A stretch of DNA of 64,000 nt, from contig OU452200.1 of assembly GCA_911728435.2 (NCBI GenBank), forward strand, positions 41,989,715 through 42,053,714, given 5' to 3'. Shown in pieces: positions 27,265 through 39,717 of the stretch. This stretch comes from Apoderus coryli. Lineage: Eukaryota; Arthropoda; Insecta; Coleoptera; Attelabidae. Under the pieces are notes generated by a model, which was not told the DNA's origin, ran no database searches, and saw only the letters and a list, made by a program, of their open reading frames with translations. Position numbers and translations under genes: made by a program. The number at the start of each line of letters is the position of its first letter. Positions within the stretch are counted from its first letter, which is position 1.

Positions 27265-27759
27265 CGTGTTCAATTTTTGTGCCCCTCTTTAATGCTGTTT
27301 TTGCTTGCCATATTTAAATTTACTATTTTTACGATTCTTTAGAATTTCGGGTTGTATTATCATGCTATCTCACCACGAGACAACTTGTGTTTGTTTCACT
27401 TGTATTTAGATTAAAAACATATTAGATACTGTCATTTCGTAATATAAATTTTACGGTTATACAAATAGTTGTTATAAACATAAAACTATCTAGTATTCAG
27501 CTTAATTTTTACTTATTACTGACCTAACAGGATCTTTGCAGAAGCGAAAAAAATGTTTAGAGCAAGTGTACCGCTTATTGGGAGAACATTTTGCAACACA
27601 CACATGTCCTCCATGATTGTTCATTGTATGAATCCCAAGACATGTTAATAAAAATAAAATCCTTTTAATTCTCGCGAACACTAACCCAAAAACACAAAAC
27701 ACAGAATTAGATTTAAACACAATATTTATTTATCTCGAACACGCCGACAATGAACTATA
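27265..27759. other. Spacer between Penelope remnant and mariner element
   Basis: AT-rich sequence follows the GIY-YIG stop codon, probably including the 3' untranslated end of the Penelope-like element. No gene or RNA is recognised. Confidence 0.4.
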
Positions 27760-27975
27760 CAGGGTGTTTCATTAATATTGCAAAAAAATTTAGGATGAGT
27801 TTCCTTGCTTAAAAATAAGAAAAAAAGTTCATGTGAACCTGTGTCCGAAAATGCTTTGTTTCGAAGATACAGGGTGTTAAAATTTTATTTATTTTGTGTA
27901 AATTATTTAAAGCGCACAGTAACTGATTGCGCAAAAGTAAATGTTCACTTTTTTCACAATTACACAAATAGTGAA

Positions 27976-29046
27976 ATGTGCGATATGCATTTCGTTTATG
28001 GCCTGGCCAACGGTAATTCATTAGCAGCTAGACGTCTTTATGAAGAAAAATACCCTAATCGTGTCATCCCGTATCATACGATGTTTTCTCGTCTCCATCA
28101 ACGTCTTCATGAAAATGGAAGTTTTCAAAAACAAACCGCTGAAAACGGGAGGCCCCGCACAGCAGCAACTCCACAGGTAGAAGAACATGTGCTTCATCAG
28201 ATTGAAGAAACTCCTACAACAAGTATTAGAAAGATTGCTTTAAATATGAATCGTGCTTTAAACGTAAATGTAAGTGCTTCAACAGTTTTCAGAATTTTAA
28301 AGAACAATCTCTTATACCCTTATCACATCCAGCGTGTACAGGCACTCTTACCCACAGATTTTCCCCTAAGAGTAGATTTTTGTCGATGGATGCAACAAAA
28401 ACTTGGAGAAAATCCACATTTTTTAGGACGAATATTATTCACCGATGAGGCAAATTTCTCCAGAGAAGCCATAATTAATTTCCACAACAATCATGTATGG
28501 GCAGGTGAAAACCCACATGCAATTTTAGAAGGCCGTCATCAACACCAGTTTTCACTTAACGTTTGGGTGGGGATTATTGAAGACCATTTGATAGGCCCAT
28601 ATTTTTTACAACCGAGGCTTACTGGAGAAGTTTATCGTCGTTTTCTTGAAGATGTATTACCCATACTTTTAGAAGATGTCCCACTACAATTGAGATTGCA
28701 AATGTATTTCATGCACGATGGCGCTCCTCCACATTTCAGTTTAGTTGCGCGGGAATATTTAAATACTGTGTATCCAAATCGTTGGATCGGTCGAGGAGGA
28801 GCACAACCCTGGCCCCCGAGGTCTCCGGACCTAAATTCATTGGATTTTTTCCTTTGGGGTCACCTTAAACATTTGGTTTATACGACCCCAATAGAAACTG
28901 TGGAGGAATTAAGAAACCGCATCATTGCATCCTGTGAAACAATTAGACACACACCCGGAATAATTGAACGCGTTCGCCAATCAATGCGTCGTAGGATAGA
29001 TGCTTGTATTACAGTTGGGGGTTCACATTTTGAACAACTCTTGTAA
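27976..29046 (+). CDS. Mariner-superfamily DDE transposase, DD41D spacing
   Basis: The protein is 356 aa from the ATG at 27976; the frame is open upstream to 27805, but that part lies in the terminal repeat. An N-terminal helix-turn-helix region (YGLANGNSLAARRLYEEKYP, then GRPRTAATPQVEE) is followed by the catalytic domain: Asp in ILFTDEANFSRE, Asp in MHDGAPPHF and Asp in SPDLNSLDFFLWG. Counting residues between the second and third Asp (LD of NSLD) gives 41, i.e. DD41D. WIGRGGAQPWPPRSPD is well conserved. No stop or frameshift is seen, so the protein may still be functional and could act in trans. It cuts and pastes related elements at TA sites if active. DD41D is the spacing reported for the rosa/VISITOR-type mariner relatives; that naming is from memory. 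Confidence 0.9.
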   Translation: MCDMHFVYGLANGNSLAARRLYEEKYPNRVIPYHTMFSRLHQRLHENGSFQKQTAENGRPRTAATPQVEEHVLHQIEETPTTSIRKIALNMNRALNVNVSASTVFRILKNNLLYPYHIQRVQALLPTDFPLRVDFCRWMQQKLGENPHFLGRILFTDEANFSREAIINFHNNHVWAGENPHAILEGRHQHQFSLNVWVGIIEDHLIGPYFLQPRLTGEVYRRFLEDVLPILLEDVPLQLRLQMYFMHDGAPPHFSLVAREYLNTVYPNRWIGRGGAQPWPPRSPDLNSLDFFLWGHLKHLVYTTPIETVEELRNRIIASCETIRHTPGIIERVRQSMRRRIDACITVGGSHFEQLL

Positions 29047-29106
29047 TTTAAACAAAGGACTTTTTAATGAGATTGTCATTTCTTAAATATTTTTCTTACA
29101 AAATTG

Positions 29107-30487
29107 TTAATGTCAGTTATTGTTATTATTGTTATTATTATCGGCAATTTTAAAATTTGTTGAGTATGTTGTCGAGGGTTTTGATAAGCGTAAGAAAACT
29201 CATGCTACATTGTGTGATCTTACCAAAGCATTTGACTGCGTTGATAATAATATTTTGATCAGTAAAATGGAATTCTATGGCATTAGAGGTACGCCGTTAG
29301 TTAGTTTCTGTAAATAATGTAAATTCAAGTATAGTTTGTGTTAAGAATGGTGTGCCGCAGGGATCGGTATTAGGACCTATCCTTTTTTTGCTGTACATAA
29401 ATGATTTAGCTCTTGATATTGATATATTAGGTAACGGGACTAGCGTTTTGTTTGCCGATGACACGTCATTGTTGACGCGTAGTGCGCGAGATAGAGATGA
29501 GTGTTTTAATGCGGCGAAAACTTGGTTCAGTGCTAATAAGTTGTGTTTAAATGAGGCCAAAACACAACAAATAGTGTTCGATTCTGATAAATTTGCAATT
29601 AGATCAAATCCGGTTAAGCTGCTTGGGTTGACGCTGTACTCCACACTGAACTGGTCTAATCATGTGTCGGCACTTTGTGCGCGTCTGTCAAGTCAACTTT
29701 TTGTCATGAGGCAGATGCGTTCATTGGTATGCTCTAATGACATCATGAAAACGATTTACTTTGCTCTGATACACAGTCACCTAAATTATGGCGTGGTTTT
29801 GTGGGGAAATTCGGTGTCATCCCACAGAGCATTTGTATTGCAAAAGGCTGCAGTGAGGATTATTGATGGCGCGGGTCACCGAGATCACTGCAGAGCCTTG
29901 TTTCTTAAATACAGAATTTTGCCTCTACCTTGCGTGTACATACTCGAGAACCTTCTTAATGTACATAAAAAAAGGCATGATATTCAAGCTCACTCCGCGT
30001 TTCATGCATATGGAACTAGACATGCGAGTGAGTTGGTTGCTCCGTTCTCGAGGATTCGTATAACGCAGGACAATAAATTAGATGTAAACTTATACAATAG
30101 GATTAAGCAATTGCATCCATTTGTAAATATAGAAGATATGACACTAAAAAAATTTTGTAAATTTTCCAAAGAATTTCTCATAAGTCGGTGTTTCTATAAT
30201 ATTAATGAATATTACATATTTAATTACGATTAGGTGGGAAAAATTGTTATTTTTAGTTTGAATATTGTTATTTTTAGTGTAATTATTGTTATTTTTGTTG
30301 AATTATTGTTGTTTCAGTTAAGGTATTTATATAGGTCAGCCATTATGATGCTGAATTTATTATTATGGTAGATAATTAATTATTAGTTTGTAACACATTT
30401 TCGTCAATTTATATAATTTAGTTGCTATGCGAACCATAAATGTACAAAGTATGTAAGAATGGTGAATAAAGTCTAAAGTCTAAAGTC
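29107..30487 (+). pseudogene. 5'-truncated LINE nested in the mariner element
   Basis: 29120-29317 encodes VVEGFDKRKKTHATLCDLTK followed by AFDCVDNNIL. After a frameshift, 29352-30233 encodes [18 protein letters not shown], catalytic FADDTSLL, KLLGLTLYSTLNWSNHV and a long C-terminal tail. The copy ends in a short TCTAAAG hexamer/heptamer tail (about 30468-30487), typical of CR1/Daphne/L2-like LINEs. It interrupts the 3' half of the mariner element between the transposase stop and the right terminal repeat, so it is younger than that element. Confidence 0.85.
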
Positions 30488-31236
30488 TATTTTAGTAGCT
30501 GACTGTTTCACAGCATTTTTGTTAAACGTTCGTTTTTTTAAACGCCCTTATGATTAATATTGATAAATAAAAAAAGATAATAATAAAACCTTTGCGTTTT
30601 TGCCTTTTCCAGAAAAATCGTTATTGTATTATTATGTTTCGAAAATTTAAGACAAATAACTATTGCTAAATCTTTTGTGACAAAATGCGTTTAAATTTAT
30701 TACTTACAATAAATAACAATTAACCTTAAAACACTTTTCTAAGATAAAAGAAAATTTATAATACATAAATATTACCTTTTAAAATTACAGGCATTGACTT
30801 TTTCAAATCTAAATACCTCGAGAACGGTTGCTCGTAGCGACTTCTACCAAGTATGCATGTTTTGCGGAAAAACTGATAGATAAATCCATTTTTATTCTTA
30901 GAAATAAAAAGAAGTACGATTAAAAAAGTTATGACTCTTTAAATAGGTGAAAACATATGTAGGTGGCGCCACCTACAAGAAAACGCCAAACTAATATCAA
31001 AATTAAATTTCTCATGTCAAAAAACCCCTACATACTAATTTTTATTAAAATATTCCAATTATGTCAAAAGTTATTTACAAAAACCAAAAAAATAAATAAA
31101 ATTTTAACACCCTGTATCTTCGAAACAAAGCATTTTCGGACACAGGTTCACATGAACTTTTTTTCTTATTTTTAAGCAAAGAAACTCACGGCTCGCAAGC
31201 GGAAAGTCAGAATACTGTATTATTTTTTATACTGTG

Positions 31237-32955
31237 GCCATACTATGCTGTCCATCCGATTATATTTAGATTAATCTGAGAAAATAACACGTTGCCAAAA
31301 ATTATTCGTTCCATTCATATATTTATTTGCAAACTCTAATCTTTTTTTTTTTTCGATGAATCATTAACCCAATACTTTTACCAGTCACTGTAGTTATTTT
31401 TATTACTGTCGGTATCCTTTGGCAGGCATGATTTATAATACGTCTTATATACGAGAAAAAAAGATATGCAACGTCCCCTATCCGAAGCTGAATTAGTAGA
31501 AATTTTGCAGGGCGATTTGTCGCACCATGTGGATGGGGATTTTGATTCTGGGAGCGATGATGAGTTCGTGCCTAATGTAAGTTCGAGTGGTAAAAATTCG
31601 GAAGCAGATCCCGACGAAAATATTGAGAGACCGCTAGCAAAAACCTCAAGGAAATGATACTACTTATGTATGCGTTTTATGCCCTGGCAATCCTAGTTAC
31701 TGTTTAGACTGCGCAAAAGTTACTCATGATTGACCTGTTGTAATTTGTTATACCTATAGGGTTTTTATTTATTATGGATATTGTGTGACTTTTACTGAAT
31801 ATTTGTATTAGTTTCTTTATTAATTTTAAATCAAAAATAAATGAATGTCGCTTATGTTTTTGTGTTGAATTCTCTATTTTCTTGAATAGGTAATTTGTTG
31901 GTTTATAATATCATTAATTTTATTCGTTCACAATACTTGCCCTGTGCGGGAAAATAATAAATAAATTTGTGACAAAAAATATTAAAATCTACACTGAACA
32001 TACGTAAAAAATCGTTATTAAGAATATTTTATGGTTCTTATCCAAAAAATCGTAGTCGGCTTCTGGGGTAATACGAATACGTTATGACAAGTGCCTCAAT
32101 ATTCACGGAAATTATGTAGAAAAGTAGATTAAGGTACAGGCTTTCATGTAAAAATAAAATTAGGGCGATATCTTTACACGTCTTTTTTTAATTCCAAAAC
32201 GGTACTGACTTAAAAAACATGCCTAGTATTTCGTCTCAGATAGGCGGCGAACGTGTTAAGGGGATGATTTCTCAGATCATTTTATGAAAAAAAGTTCCCA
32301 TAAACATTTGTCCGGAAACGCATTGTTGCCAAGATACAAGGTGTTACAGTTTTTTTAGCCGTTATTACTTACTTAATTAAAAAATTTTTTAATTAAGTAA
32401 GTCGCATATCTCCTTACCAATTTCTTTGAAATTTGGCAGCGTTGTTGCACCAATGCTTTTCTTTTTTTCTTATATTAATGTCTATAAGTAGTAGGTAAAT
32501 CCCCCGCCGGACCTAGTGACCTAGTGCGACTAACCGCGTTTTAAACGTACCACAATATGCACTCTGGGCGTATTCCCATTTTTATTATGCAGGCTTTATA
32601 ATTTTATTATTATTAGTATTTCCAGTGTCGCAGTTAAAGGATTATTTTCAGTAATATACAGGGTGTTCTATGGTGACGGCCCATTAACATATTTCGGAAA
32701 CTACTTTGAAATGAATTTGGAAAATTATGCATATGTATTGCCAATATGGTCTATTCAAATATCATAATATCAACCGGTTATACCGGAAGATGATAGTGAC
32801 TTTGTTATTTTAAACGGAACACCCCATATATTATAAAATTTTTGGATTCCACATAAGATTCCAGACCTCTTTCATGTATCATGTCCTATACCTAAATCCA
32901 GCCGTTTTTGACGTATATCACGATTTATGTCAAAACTGACATTTTAGGGCTATTT
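31237..32955 (+). mobile_element. piggyBac-derived deletion element, copy B, with attached shared repeat
   Basis: Near-identical to copy A at 18703-20110. 31466-31657 encodes a 63-aa piggyBac N-terminal fragment with intact ATG (MQRPLSEAELVEILQGDLSH, SGSDDEFVP, ending at the same stop as copy A). Relative to copy A there are extra segments at about 32073-32228 and about 32665-32860, the latter beginning at the TACAGGGTGTTC motif, consistent with secondary insertions. The 5' end abuts the clipped right end of the mariner element. Confidence 0.75.
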
Positions 32956-33229
32956 ATTCATAGAGAATGTCCCAAACTGATACATAATAATTATTGTGCA
33001 ATACACCTTTCCAAATGACTGATTAATTACGACTATTTGATTAACAACAATTAACTTTTGATGTTTGATTTGACGTTTATGGGACTGCAGAAAATTTTTA
33101 TTATTTTCATGGTACACTAAATTAATTAGTCAAAGTAATAATATACGAGAATATTGAAAATGCTAAAAAATGTTATATTGCCGATATTTCGAAAACTATG
33201 CATTTTCGAAATCACTAACTTATTAGAAA

Positions 33230-34040
33230 TCTAAGATTCTCACTGGGGAAAAACACATCCGTATTTCAAGCGGAAGTGTTTGCAATTCTGCAATGTGCAA
33301 AACTAAACAGATTGAGGGCTTATACAAACAAGCGAATCAATATATGTTCAGATAGCCAGGCGGCCTTAAGGGCTCTGAGAAGCCCCAAGGTTACAACCAA
33401 ACTGGTATGGGAATGCCAAACAGAACTTAGGGCCTTGGCGGATCACAACAGGGTTAATCTAGTGTGGGTCCCGGGACACTCGGGAATAGAAGGCAACGCG
33501 AGAGCGGATTGGCTGGCTAGACAAGCCTCTGAAACCACATATACTGGCACGGAACCTGCGCTGGGCTTGTCTAAAAGAACGGCGAGGGAACTCCTCAAGT
33601 GCTGGGCCAAAAGCGAGCACCAGAGATATTGGGAACATATTCGCAAGCAGGAGCATGGGAAGAGGTTTATACCTGGTGCCGCAACAAAACGCACTGAAAA
33701 ACTGCTATCATTAAGCAGGAGTCAGATGCGAATAACTATGAGACTTTTTACTGGGCATTGCGCTCCGAGAGACCACCTAAATAAGATTGGGCTGTACAAT
33801 GGGGACCTGCAATGCGGATTGTGTAGTGGGGCAGTTGAAACAGCTTACCATGTAATATGTGAGTGTGTAGTTCTACAACGAAGAAGACACGTTATTTTTG
33901 GGCATTCGCTGATTGCGCAAGCAGATATTGACACCCAACACATAACTGAACTCCACAAGTTAGTGGAGGGTACAGGGCTGCTGGATTGGGTGGCATAATA
34001 TACGGGGATTTTTCACAATAAGCCCATGAGGCTGCAGTGA
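33230..34040 (+). pseudogene. 3' fragment of an R1/LOA/I-like non-LTR retrotransposon: RNase H and zinc-knuckle tail
   Basis: The frame gives VFQAEVFAILQCAKL, INICSDSQAALRAL, VNLVWVPGHSGIEGNARADW, i.e. the RNase H active-site blocks (E, D and D of the DEDD set). A C-terminal region follows with CGLCSG...AYHVICEC, a CCHC-like motif found at the end of R1/LOA-type ORF2 proteins. The ORF 33276-33998 is uninterrupted. Everything upstream of the RNase H domain (endonuclease, RT) is missing, so it is a 5'-truncated insertion. Confidence 0.85.
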
Positions 34041-34217
34041 AACCGGGGACTTAAGTCGTACGGACCCTTTCAAAAAAAAACCTATTAGAAAGTTTCTTTA
34101 ATTTTTAATGATACGTGAGATAAAATTATAAAAATATACCTGTTTCATTTGAAAAAACTCTACTCATCGATTATAACCGAATTAATTTACTCAAAAATAT
34201 CTATACTAGTAAAATAA

Positions 34218-34425
34218 CACAATTATCTAGTATTTACGAACGCCTATGTATACAAAATTGTTATGCTGCATGTTGCAGGTTATCCGTTAAGTAATTTTTG
34301 AGTTATCACGGATACAAATTTTTTCTGACCCTTTTATAGAATTTTCACGGACGCCTATGGAACATTAATTTTTGTCGTGTATTTTTAACACCAATTCAAC
34401 TGGTTAAATATAAATTAAATTAAAT
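34218..34425 (+). repeat. Partial copy of the 10.2-12.5-kb dispersed repeat
   Basis: TTTACGAACGCCTATG, TATCCGTTAAG and TTTTGTCGTGTATTTTTAAC blocks match the repeat unit at about 10484-10640 in the same order. It ends where the AT-only repeat begins. Confidence 0.75.
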
Positions 34426-34752
34426 AATTAATTATTTATTTATTTAATTAAATAATTATTTATTTATTTATTTATTTAATTAAATAATTAATTATTTATT
34501 TATTTATTTAATTAAATAATTAATTATTTATTTATTTATTTAATTAAATAATTAATTATTTATTTATTTAATTAATTAAATAATTATTTATTTATTTATT
34601 ATTAATTAATTAAATAATTATTTATTATTAATAAATAAATAAATAATTAATTATTTAATTATTTATTTATTTAATTAATTAAATAATTAATTATTTATTT
34701 ATTTAATTAATTAAATAATTATTTATTTATTTATTTATTTAATTAATTAAAT
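34417..34752. repeat. AT-only low-complexity repeat
   Basis: About 330 bp are made only of A and T as (TTTA)n, (AATTA)n and their complements, so it is locally self-complementary in many registers. It runs directly into the assembly gap and probably caused it. Confidence 0.9.
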
Positions 34753-34852
34753 NNNNNNNNNNNNNNNNNNNNNNNNNNNNNNNNNNNNNNNNNNNNNNNN
34801 NNNNNNNNNNNNNNNNNNNNNNNNNNNNNNNNNNNNNNNNNNNNNNNNNNNN
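34753..34852. other. Assembly gap (100 N)
   Basis: Exactly 100 undetermined bases, a conventional placeholder. True size is unknown. The gap separates the AT-only repeat from the 10-bp satellite, so the length of both arrays is uncertain. Confidence 0.99.
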
Positions 34853-37800
34853 TGAGTCAAAGTGAGACAAAGTGAGTCAAAATGAGTCAAAGTGAGTCAA
34901 AGGGAGCCAAAGTGAGTCAAAGTGAGCCAAAGTGAGTCAAAATGAGGTAGAGTGAGTCAAAATGAGTTAAAATGATGTAAAGTCAAAATGAGGTAAAATG
35001 AGTCAAAATGAGTCAAATGGAGCCAAAGTGAGTCAAAGTGTGTCAAAATTAGATAAAGTGAGTCAAAATGAGTCAAAGTGAGCCAAAGTGAGTCAAAATT
35101 AGGTAAAGTGAGTCAAAAAGAGGTAAAGTGAGTCAGAGTGAGTCAAAATGAGATAAAGTGAGTCAAAATGAGTCAAAATGAGGTAAAGTGAGTCAAAATG
35201 AGTCAAAGTCAGTCAAAATGAGATAAAGTGAGTCAAAGTGAGGTAAAGTGAGTCAAAGTGAGTCAAAATGAGGTAAAATGAGTCAAAATGAGTCAAAGTG
35301 AGTCAAAATGAGTCATAATGATGTAAAGTGAGTCAAAGTGAGTCAAAATGTGTCAAACTGAGTCAAAATGAGGTAAAGTGAGTCAAAATGAGGTAAAATG
35401 AGTCAAAGTGAGTCAAAATGAGGTAAAGTGAGTCAAAGTGAGGTAAAGTAAGTCAAAGTGAGTAAAGTGAGTCAAAGTGAGTCAAAATAAGGTACAGTGA
35501 GTCAAAGTGAGTCAAATTGAGTCGAAATGAGGTAAAGTGAGTCAAAGTGAGTCAAAATGAGTCAAAGTGAGTCAAAATGAGGTAAAATGACTCAAAGTGA
35601 GTGAAAATGAGTCAAAGTGAGTCAAAATGAGATAAAGTGAGTCAAAGTGAGGTAAAGTGAGGTAAAGTGAGTCAAAGTGAGTCTAAATGAGGTAAAATGA
35701 GTCAAAATGAGTCAAAGTGGGTCAAAATGAGGTAAAGTGAGTCAAAATGAGTCATAATGATGTAAAGTGAGTCAAAATGAGTTAAAGTGAATTAAATGAG
35801 GTAAAGTGAGTCAAAATGAGGTAAAGTGAGGTAAAATGAATCAAAATGAGCCAAAGTGAGTCAAAATGAGTAAAAGTGAGTCAAAATGAGGTAAAGTGAG
35901 TCAAAGTGAGTCAAAATGAGTCAAAATGCGGTAAAGTGAGTCAAAGTGAATCAAAATGAGGTAAAGTGAGTCAAAGTGAGTCAAAATGAGTCAAAGTGAG
36001 ACAAAGTGAGTCAAAATGAGGCAAAGTGAGTCAAAGGGAGCCAAAGTGAGTCAAAGTGAGCCAAAGTGAGTCAAAATGAGGTAGAGTGAGTCAAAATGAG
36101 TTAAAATGATGTAAAGTCAAAATGAGGTAAAATGAGTCAAAATGAGTCAAAGGGAGCCAAAGTGAGTCAAAGTGTGTCAAAATGAGGTAAAGTGAGTCAA
36201 AATGAGTCAAAGTGAGCCAAAGTGAGTCAAAATGAGGTAGAGTGAGTCAAAGTGAGTCAAAATGAGTTAAAATGATGTAAAGTCAAAATGAGGTAAAATG
36301 AGTCAAAATGAGGTACAGTGAGTCAAAATGAGTCAAAATGAGATAAAGTGAGTCAAAATGAGTCAAAGTGAGTCAAAGGGAGCACAAGTGAGTCAAAGTG
36401 AGTCAAAATGAGGTAAAGTGAGTCAAAGTGAGTCAAAATGAGGTACAGTGAGTCAATGTGAGTCAAAGTGAGTCAAAATAAGGTACAGTGAGTCAAAGTG
36501 AGGTAAAGTGAGACAAAGTGAGTCAAAATGAGGTAAAGTGAGTCAAAGTGAGTAAAAATGAGTCAAAGTGAGTCAAAATAAGGTAAAGTGAGTCAAAATG
36601 AGGTAAAGTGAGTCAAAGAGAGTCAAAATGAGTCAAAGTGAGTCAAAATAAGGTAAAGTGAGTCAAAATGAGGTAAAGTGAGTCAAAGAGAGTCAAAGTG
36701 AGTCAAAGTGAGACAAAGTGAGTCAAAGTGAGTCAAAATGGGGTAAAGTGAGTCAAAATGAGTTAAAGTGAGTCAAAGTGAGACAAAGTGAGTAAAGTGA
36801 GGTAAAGTGAGTCAAAGTGAGTCAATATGAGTCAAAGTGAGTCAAAATGAGGTAAAGTGAGTCAAAGAGAGTCAAAGTGAGTCAAAGTGAGTCAAAGAGA
36901 GTCAAAATGAGTCAAAGTGAGTCAAAATAAGGTAAAGTGAGTCAAAATGAGGTAAAGTGAGTCAAAGAGAGTCAAAGTGAGTCAAAGTGAGACAAAGTGA
37001 GTCAAAGTGAGGTAAAGTGAGACAAAGTGAGTCAAATTGAGTCAAAATGGGGTAAAGTGAGTCAAAATGAGTTAAAGTGAGTCAAAGTGAGACAAAGTGA
37101 GTAAAGTGAGGTAAAGTGAGTCAAAGTGAGTCAATATGAGTCAAAGTGAGTCAAAATGAGGTAAAGTGAGTCAAAGTGAGTCAAAATGAGTCAAAGTGAG
37201 TCAAGGTGAGTCAAAATGAGTCAAAGTGAGACAATGTGAGTCAAAATGAGGTAAAGTGAGTCAAAGTGAGTAAAAATGAGTCAAAGTGAGTCAAATTAAG
37301 TCAAAATGGGTTAAAGTGAGTCAAAATGAGTCAAAATGTGTCAAAGTGAGTCAAAATGAGGTAAAGTGAGTCAAATGTGTCAAAATGAGGTAGTGAGTCT
37401 AAATGAGGTAAAATGAGTCAAAGTGAGTCAAAATAAGGTAAAGTGAGTCAAAGTGAGTAAAAATGAGTAAAAATGAGTCAAAGTGAGTCAAATTAAGTCA
37501 AAATGGGTTAAAGTGAGTCAAAGTGAGATAAAGTGAGTCAAAGTGAGTGAAAATGTGTCAAAGTGAGTCAAAATGAGATAAAGTGAGTCAAAGTGAGTGA
37601 AAATGAGTCAAAGTGAGTCAAAATGAGGTAAAGTGAGTCAAAATGAGTCATAATGATGTAAAGTGAGTCAAAGTAAGTCAAAATGAGTCAAAGTGAGTCA
37701 AAATATGTCAAAGTGAGTCAAAATGAGGTAAAGTGAGCCAAAATGAGGTAAAGTGAGTCAAAATGAGGTAAAATGAGTCAAAGTGAGTCAAAATGAGGTA

Positions 37801-39442
37801 AAGTGAGTCAAAATGAGGTAAAGTGAGGTAAAGTGAGTCAAAATGAGTTAAAATGAGATAAAGTGAGTCAAAATGAGGTAAAGTGAGGTAAAGTGAGTCT
37901 AAATGAGGTAAAATGAGTCAAAGTGAGTCAAAATGAGGTAAAGTGAGTCAAAGTGAGTCAAAATGAGTTAAAGTGAGTCAAACTGAGGTAAAGTGAGTCA
38001 AAGTGATTCAAAGAGAGTCAAAATGAAGTAAAGTGAGACAAAGTGAGTCAAAATGAGGTAAAGTAAGGCAAAGTGAGTAAAAATGAGTCAAAGTGAGTAA
38101 AAATGAGTCAAAGTGAGTAAAAGTGAGTCAAAATGAGTCAAACTAAGTCAAAATGAGGTAAAGTGAGTCAAAGTGAGTCAAAATGAGTCAAAGTGAGACA
38201 AAGTGAGTCAAAATGAGGTAAAGTGAGCCAAGTGAGTAAAAATGAGTCAAAGTGAGTCAAAATGAATCAAAGTGAGTCAAAATGAGGTAAAGTGAGTCAA
38301 AGTGAGTCAAAATGAGGTAAAGTGAGTCAAAGTGAGTAAAAATGAGTCAAAGTGAGTAAAAATGAATTAAAGTGAGTCAAAGAGAGTCAAAGTGAGTCAA
38401 AGTGAGTCAAAGTGAGACAAAGTGATTCAAAGAGAGTCAAAATGAAGTAAAGTGAGTCAAAGTGAGTCAAAATGAGTCAAAGTGAGACAAAGAGTCAAAA
38501 TGAGATAAAGTGAGTCAAAGTGAGTCAAAATGAGTCAAAGTGAGTAAAAATGAGTCAAAGTGAGTAAAAGTGAGTCAAAGTGAGTCAAAATAAGTCAAAG
38601 TGAGTCAAAATGAGGTAAAGTGAGTCAAAGTGAGTAAAAATGAGTCAAAGTGAGTCAAAATGAGGTAAAGTGAGCCAAAAGTGGGTCAAAATGAGTTAAA
38701 GTGAGGTAAAGTGAGTCAAAGTGAGTCAAAATGAGATAAAGTGAATCAAAGTGAGGTAAAGTGAGTCAAAGAGAGTCTAAATGAGGTAAAATGAGTCAAA
38801 GTGAGTCAAAATGATTCAAAATGAGATAAAGTGAGTCAAAGTGAGTCAAAATGAGTCAAAGTGAGGTAAAGTGAGTCTAAATGAGGTAAAATGAGTCAAA
38901 GTGAGTCAAAATGAGGTAAAGTGAGTCAAAGTGAGTCAAAATGAGTTAAAGTGAGTCAAAGACAGTCAAAGTGAGTCAAAGTGAGACAAAGTGAGTTAAA
39001 GTGAGGTAAAGTGAGTCAAAGTGAGTCAAAATGAGGTGAAGTGAGTCAAAATGGGGTAAAGTGAATAAAGTGATTCAAAGTGAGTCAAAATGAGGTAAAG
39101 TGAGTCAAAATGAGGTAAAGTGAGTCAAAGTGGGTCAAAGAGAGTCAAAGTGAGTCAAAGTGAGTCAAAGTGAGTGAAAGTGAGACAAAGTGAGTCAAAG
39201 TGAAGTAAAGTGAGACAAAGTGAGTCAAAATTAGGTAAAGTGAGTCAAAGTGAGTAAAAATGAGTCAAAGTGAGTCAAAGAGAGTCAAAGTGAGTCAAAG
39301 TGAGACAAAGTGAGTCAAAATGAGGTAAAGTGTGTCAAAGGGAGTAAAAATGAGTCAAAGTGAGTAAAAATGAGTCAAAGTGAGTCAAAGAAAGTCAAAG
39401 TGAGTCAAAATGAGGTAAAGTGAGTCAAAATGAGGTAAAGTG
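34853..39442. repeat. 10-bp satellite array, left block (~4.6 kb)
   Basis: Tandem decamers dominate: mainly AAAGTGAGTC and AAAATGAGTC with AAAATGAGGT / AAAGTGAGGT variants, few indels and no ORF of note. Higher-order patterns are visible where longer variant strings recur (for example around 34860-35020 and 36000-36180). An A-tract recurs every 10 bp. The block breaks at 39442 where a BEL/Pao element is inserted and continues at 42192 with the same units. Confidence 0.97.
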
Positions 39443-39673
39443 TGTTGCGAATCCTACATTCACCGAATGTAGAATACGTCGTCTGTAAATCCTTTGTTAG
39501 AGAACAACTACGTAGGTACACAATATTAGTTTACTTTTTTGTACAATCACTCACTTTATTTTCTAATAATTGACATTACATTTTCCTCTTTTGACAACTC
39601 AACAAAACCCTATCAAAATACCGGGAGAACAATTCGCAAAACCATGTAATACGGTATGAACAAATTCACAACA
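39443..39673 (-). repeat. BEL/Pao LTR (3' LTR in element orientation)
   Basis: 231 bp, matching 41961-42191 at every base I compared. It is preceded by satellite sequence ending AAGTG. The purine-rich stretch just inside (reverse strand GAGGCGAGAGTA) is a plausible polypurine tract. Confidence 0.93.
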
Positions 39674-39717
39674 TACTCTCGCCTCAAGAAAGGACGAATC
39701 TTCGTTCCGGTTGTTAA

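Larger units (their letters stand above)
27760..31190 (+). mobile_element. Mariner-family DNA transposon with intact transposase ORF, nested LINE and clipped right end
   Basis: The left end starts CAGGGTGTTTC at 27760. About 100 bp of left terminal sequence (27796-27898) is repeated in inverse orientation at about 31086-31187, where the last ~36 bp are missing and an unrelated piggyBac-related repeat follows. The transposase is at 27976-29046. A LINE fragment occupies about 29107-30487. The terminal repeats contain an internal TACAGGGTGTTAAAATTTTA block. Without the outermost right terminus this copy probably cannot move. Confidence 0.85.
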
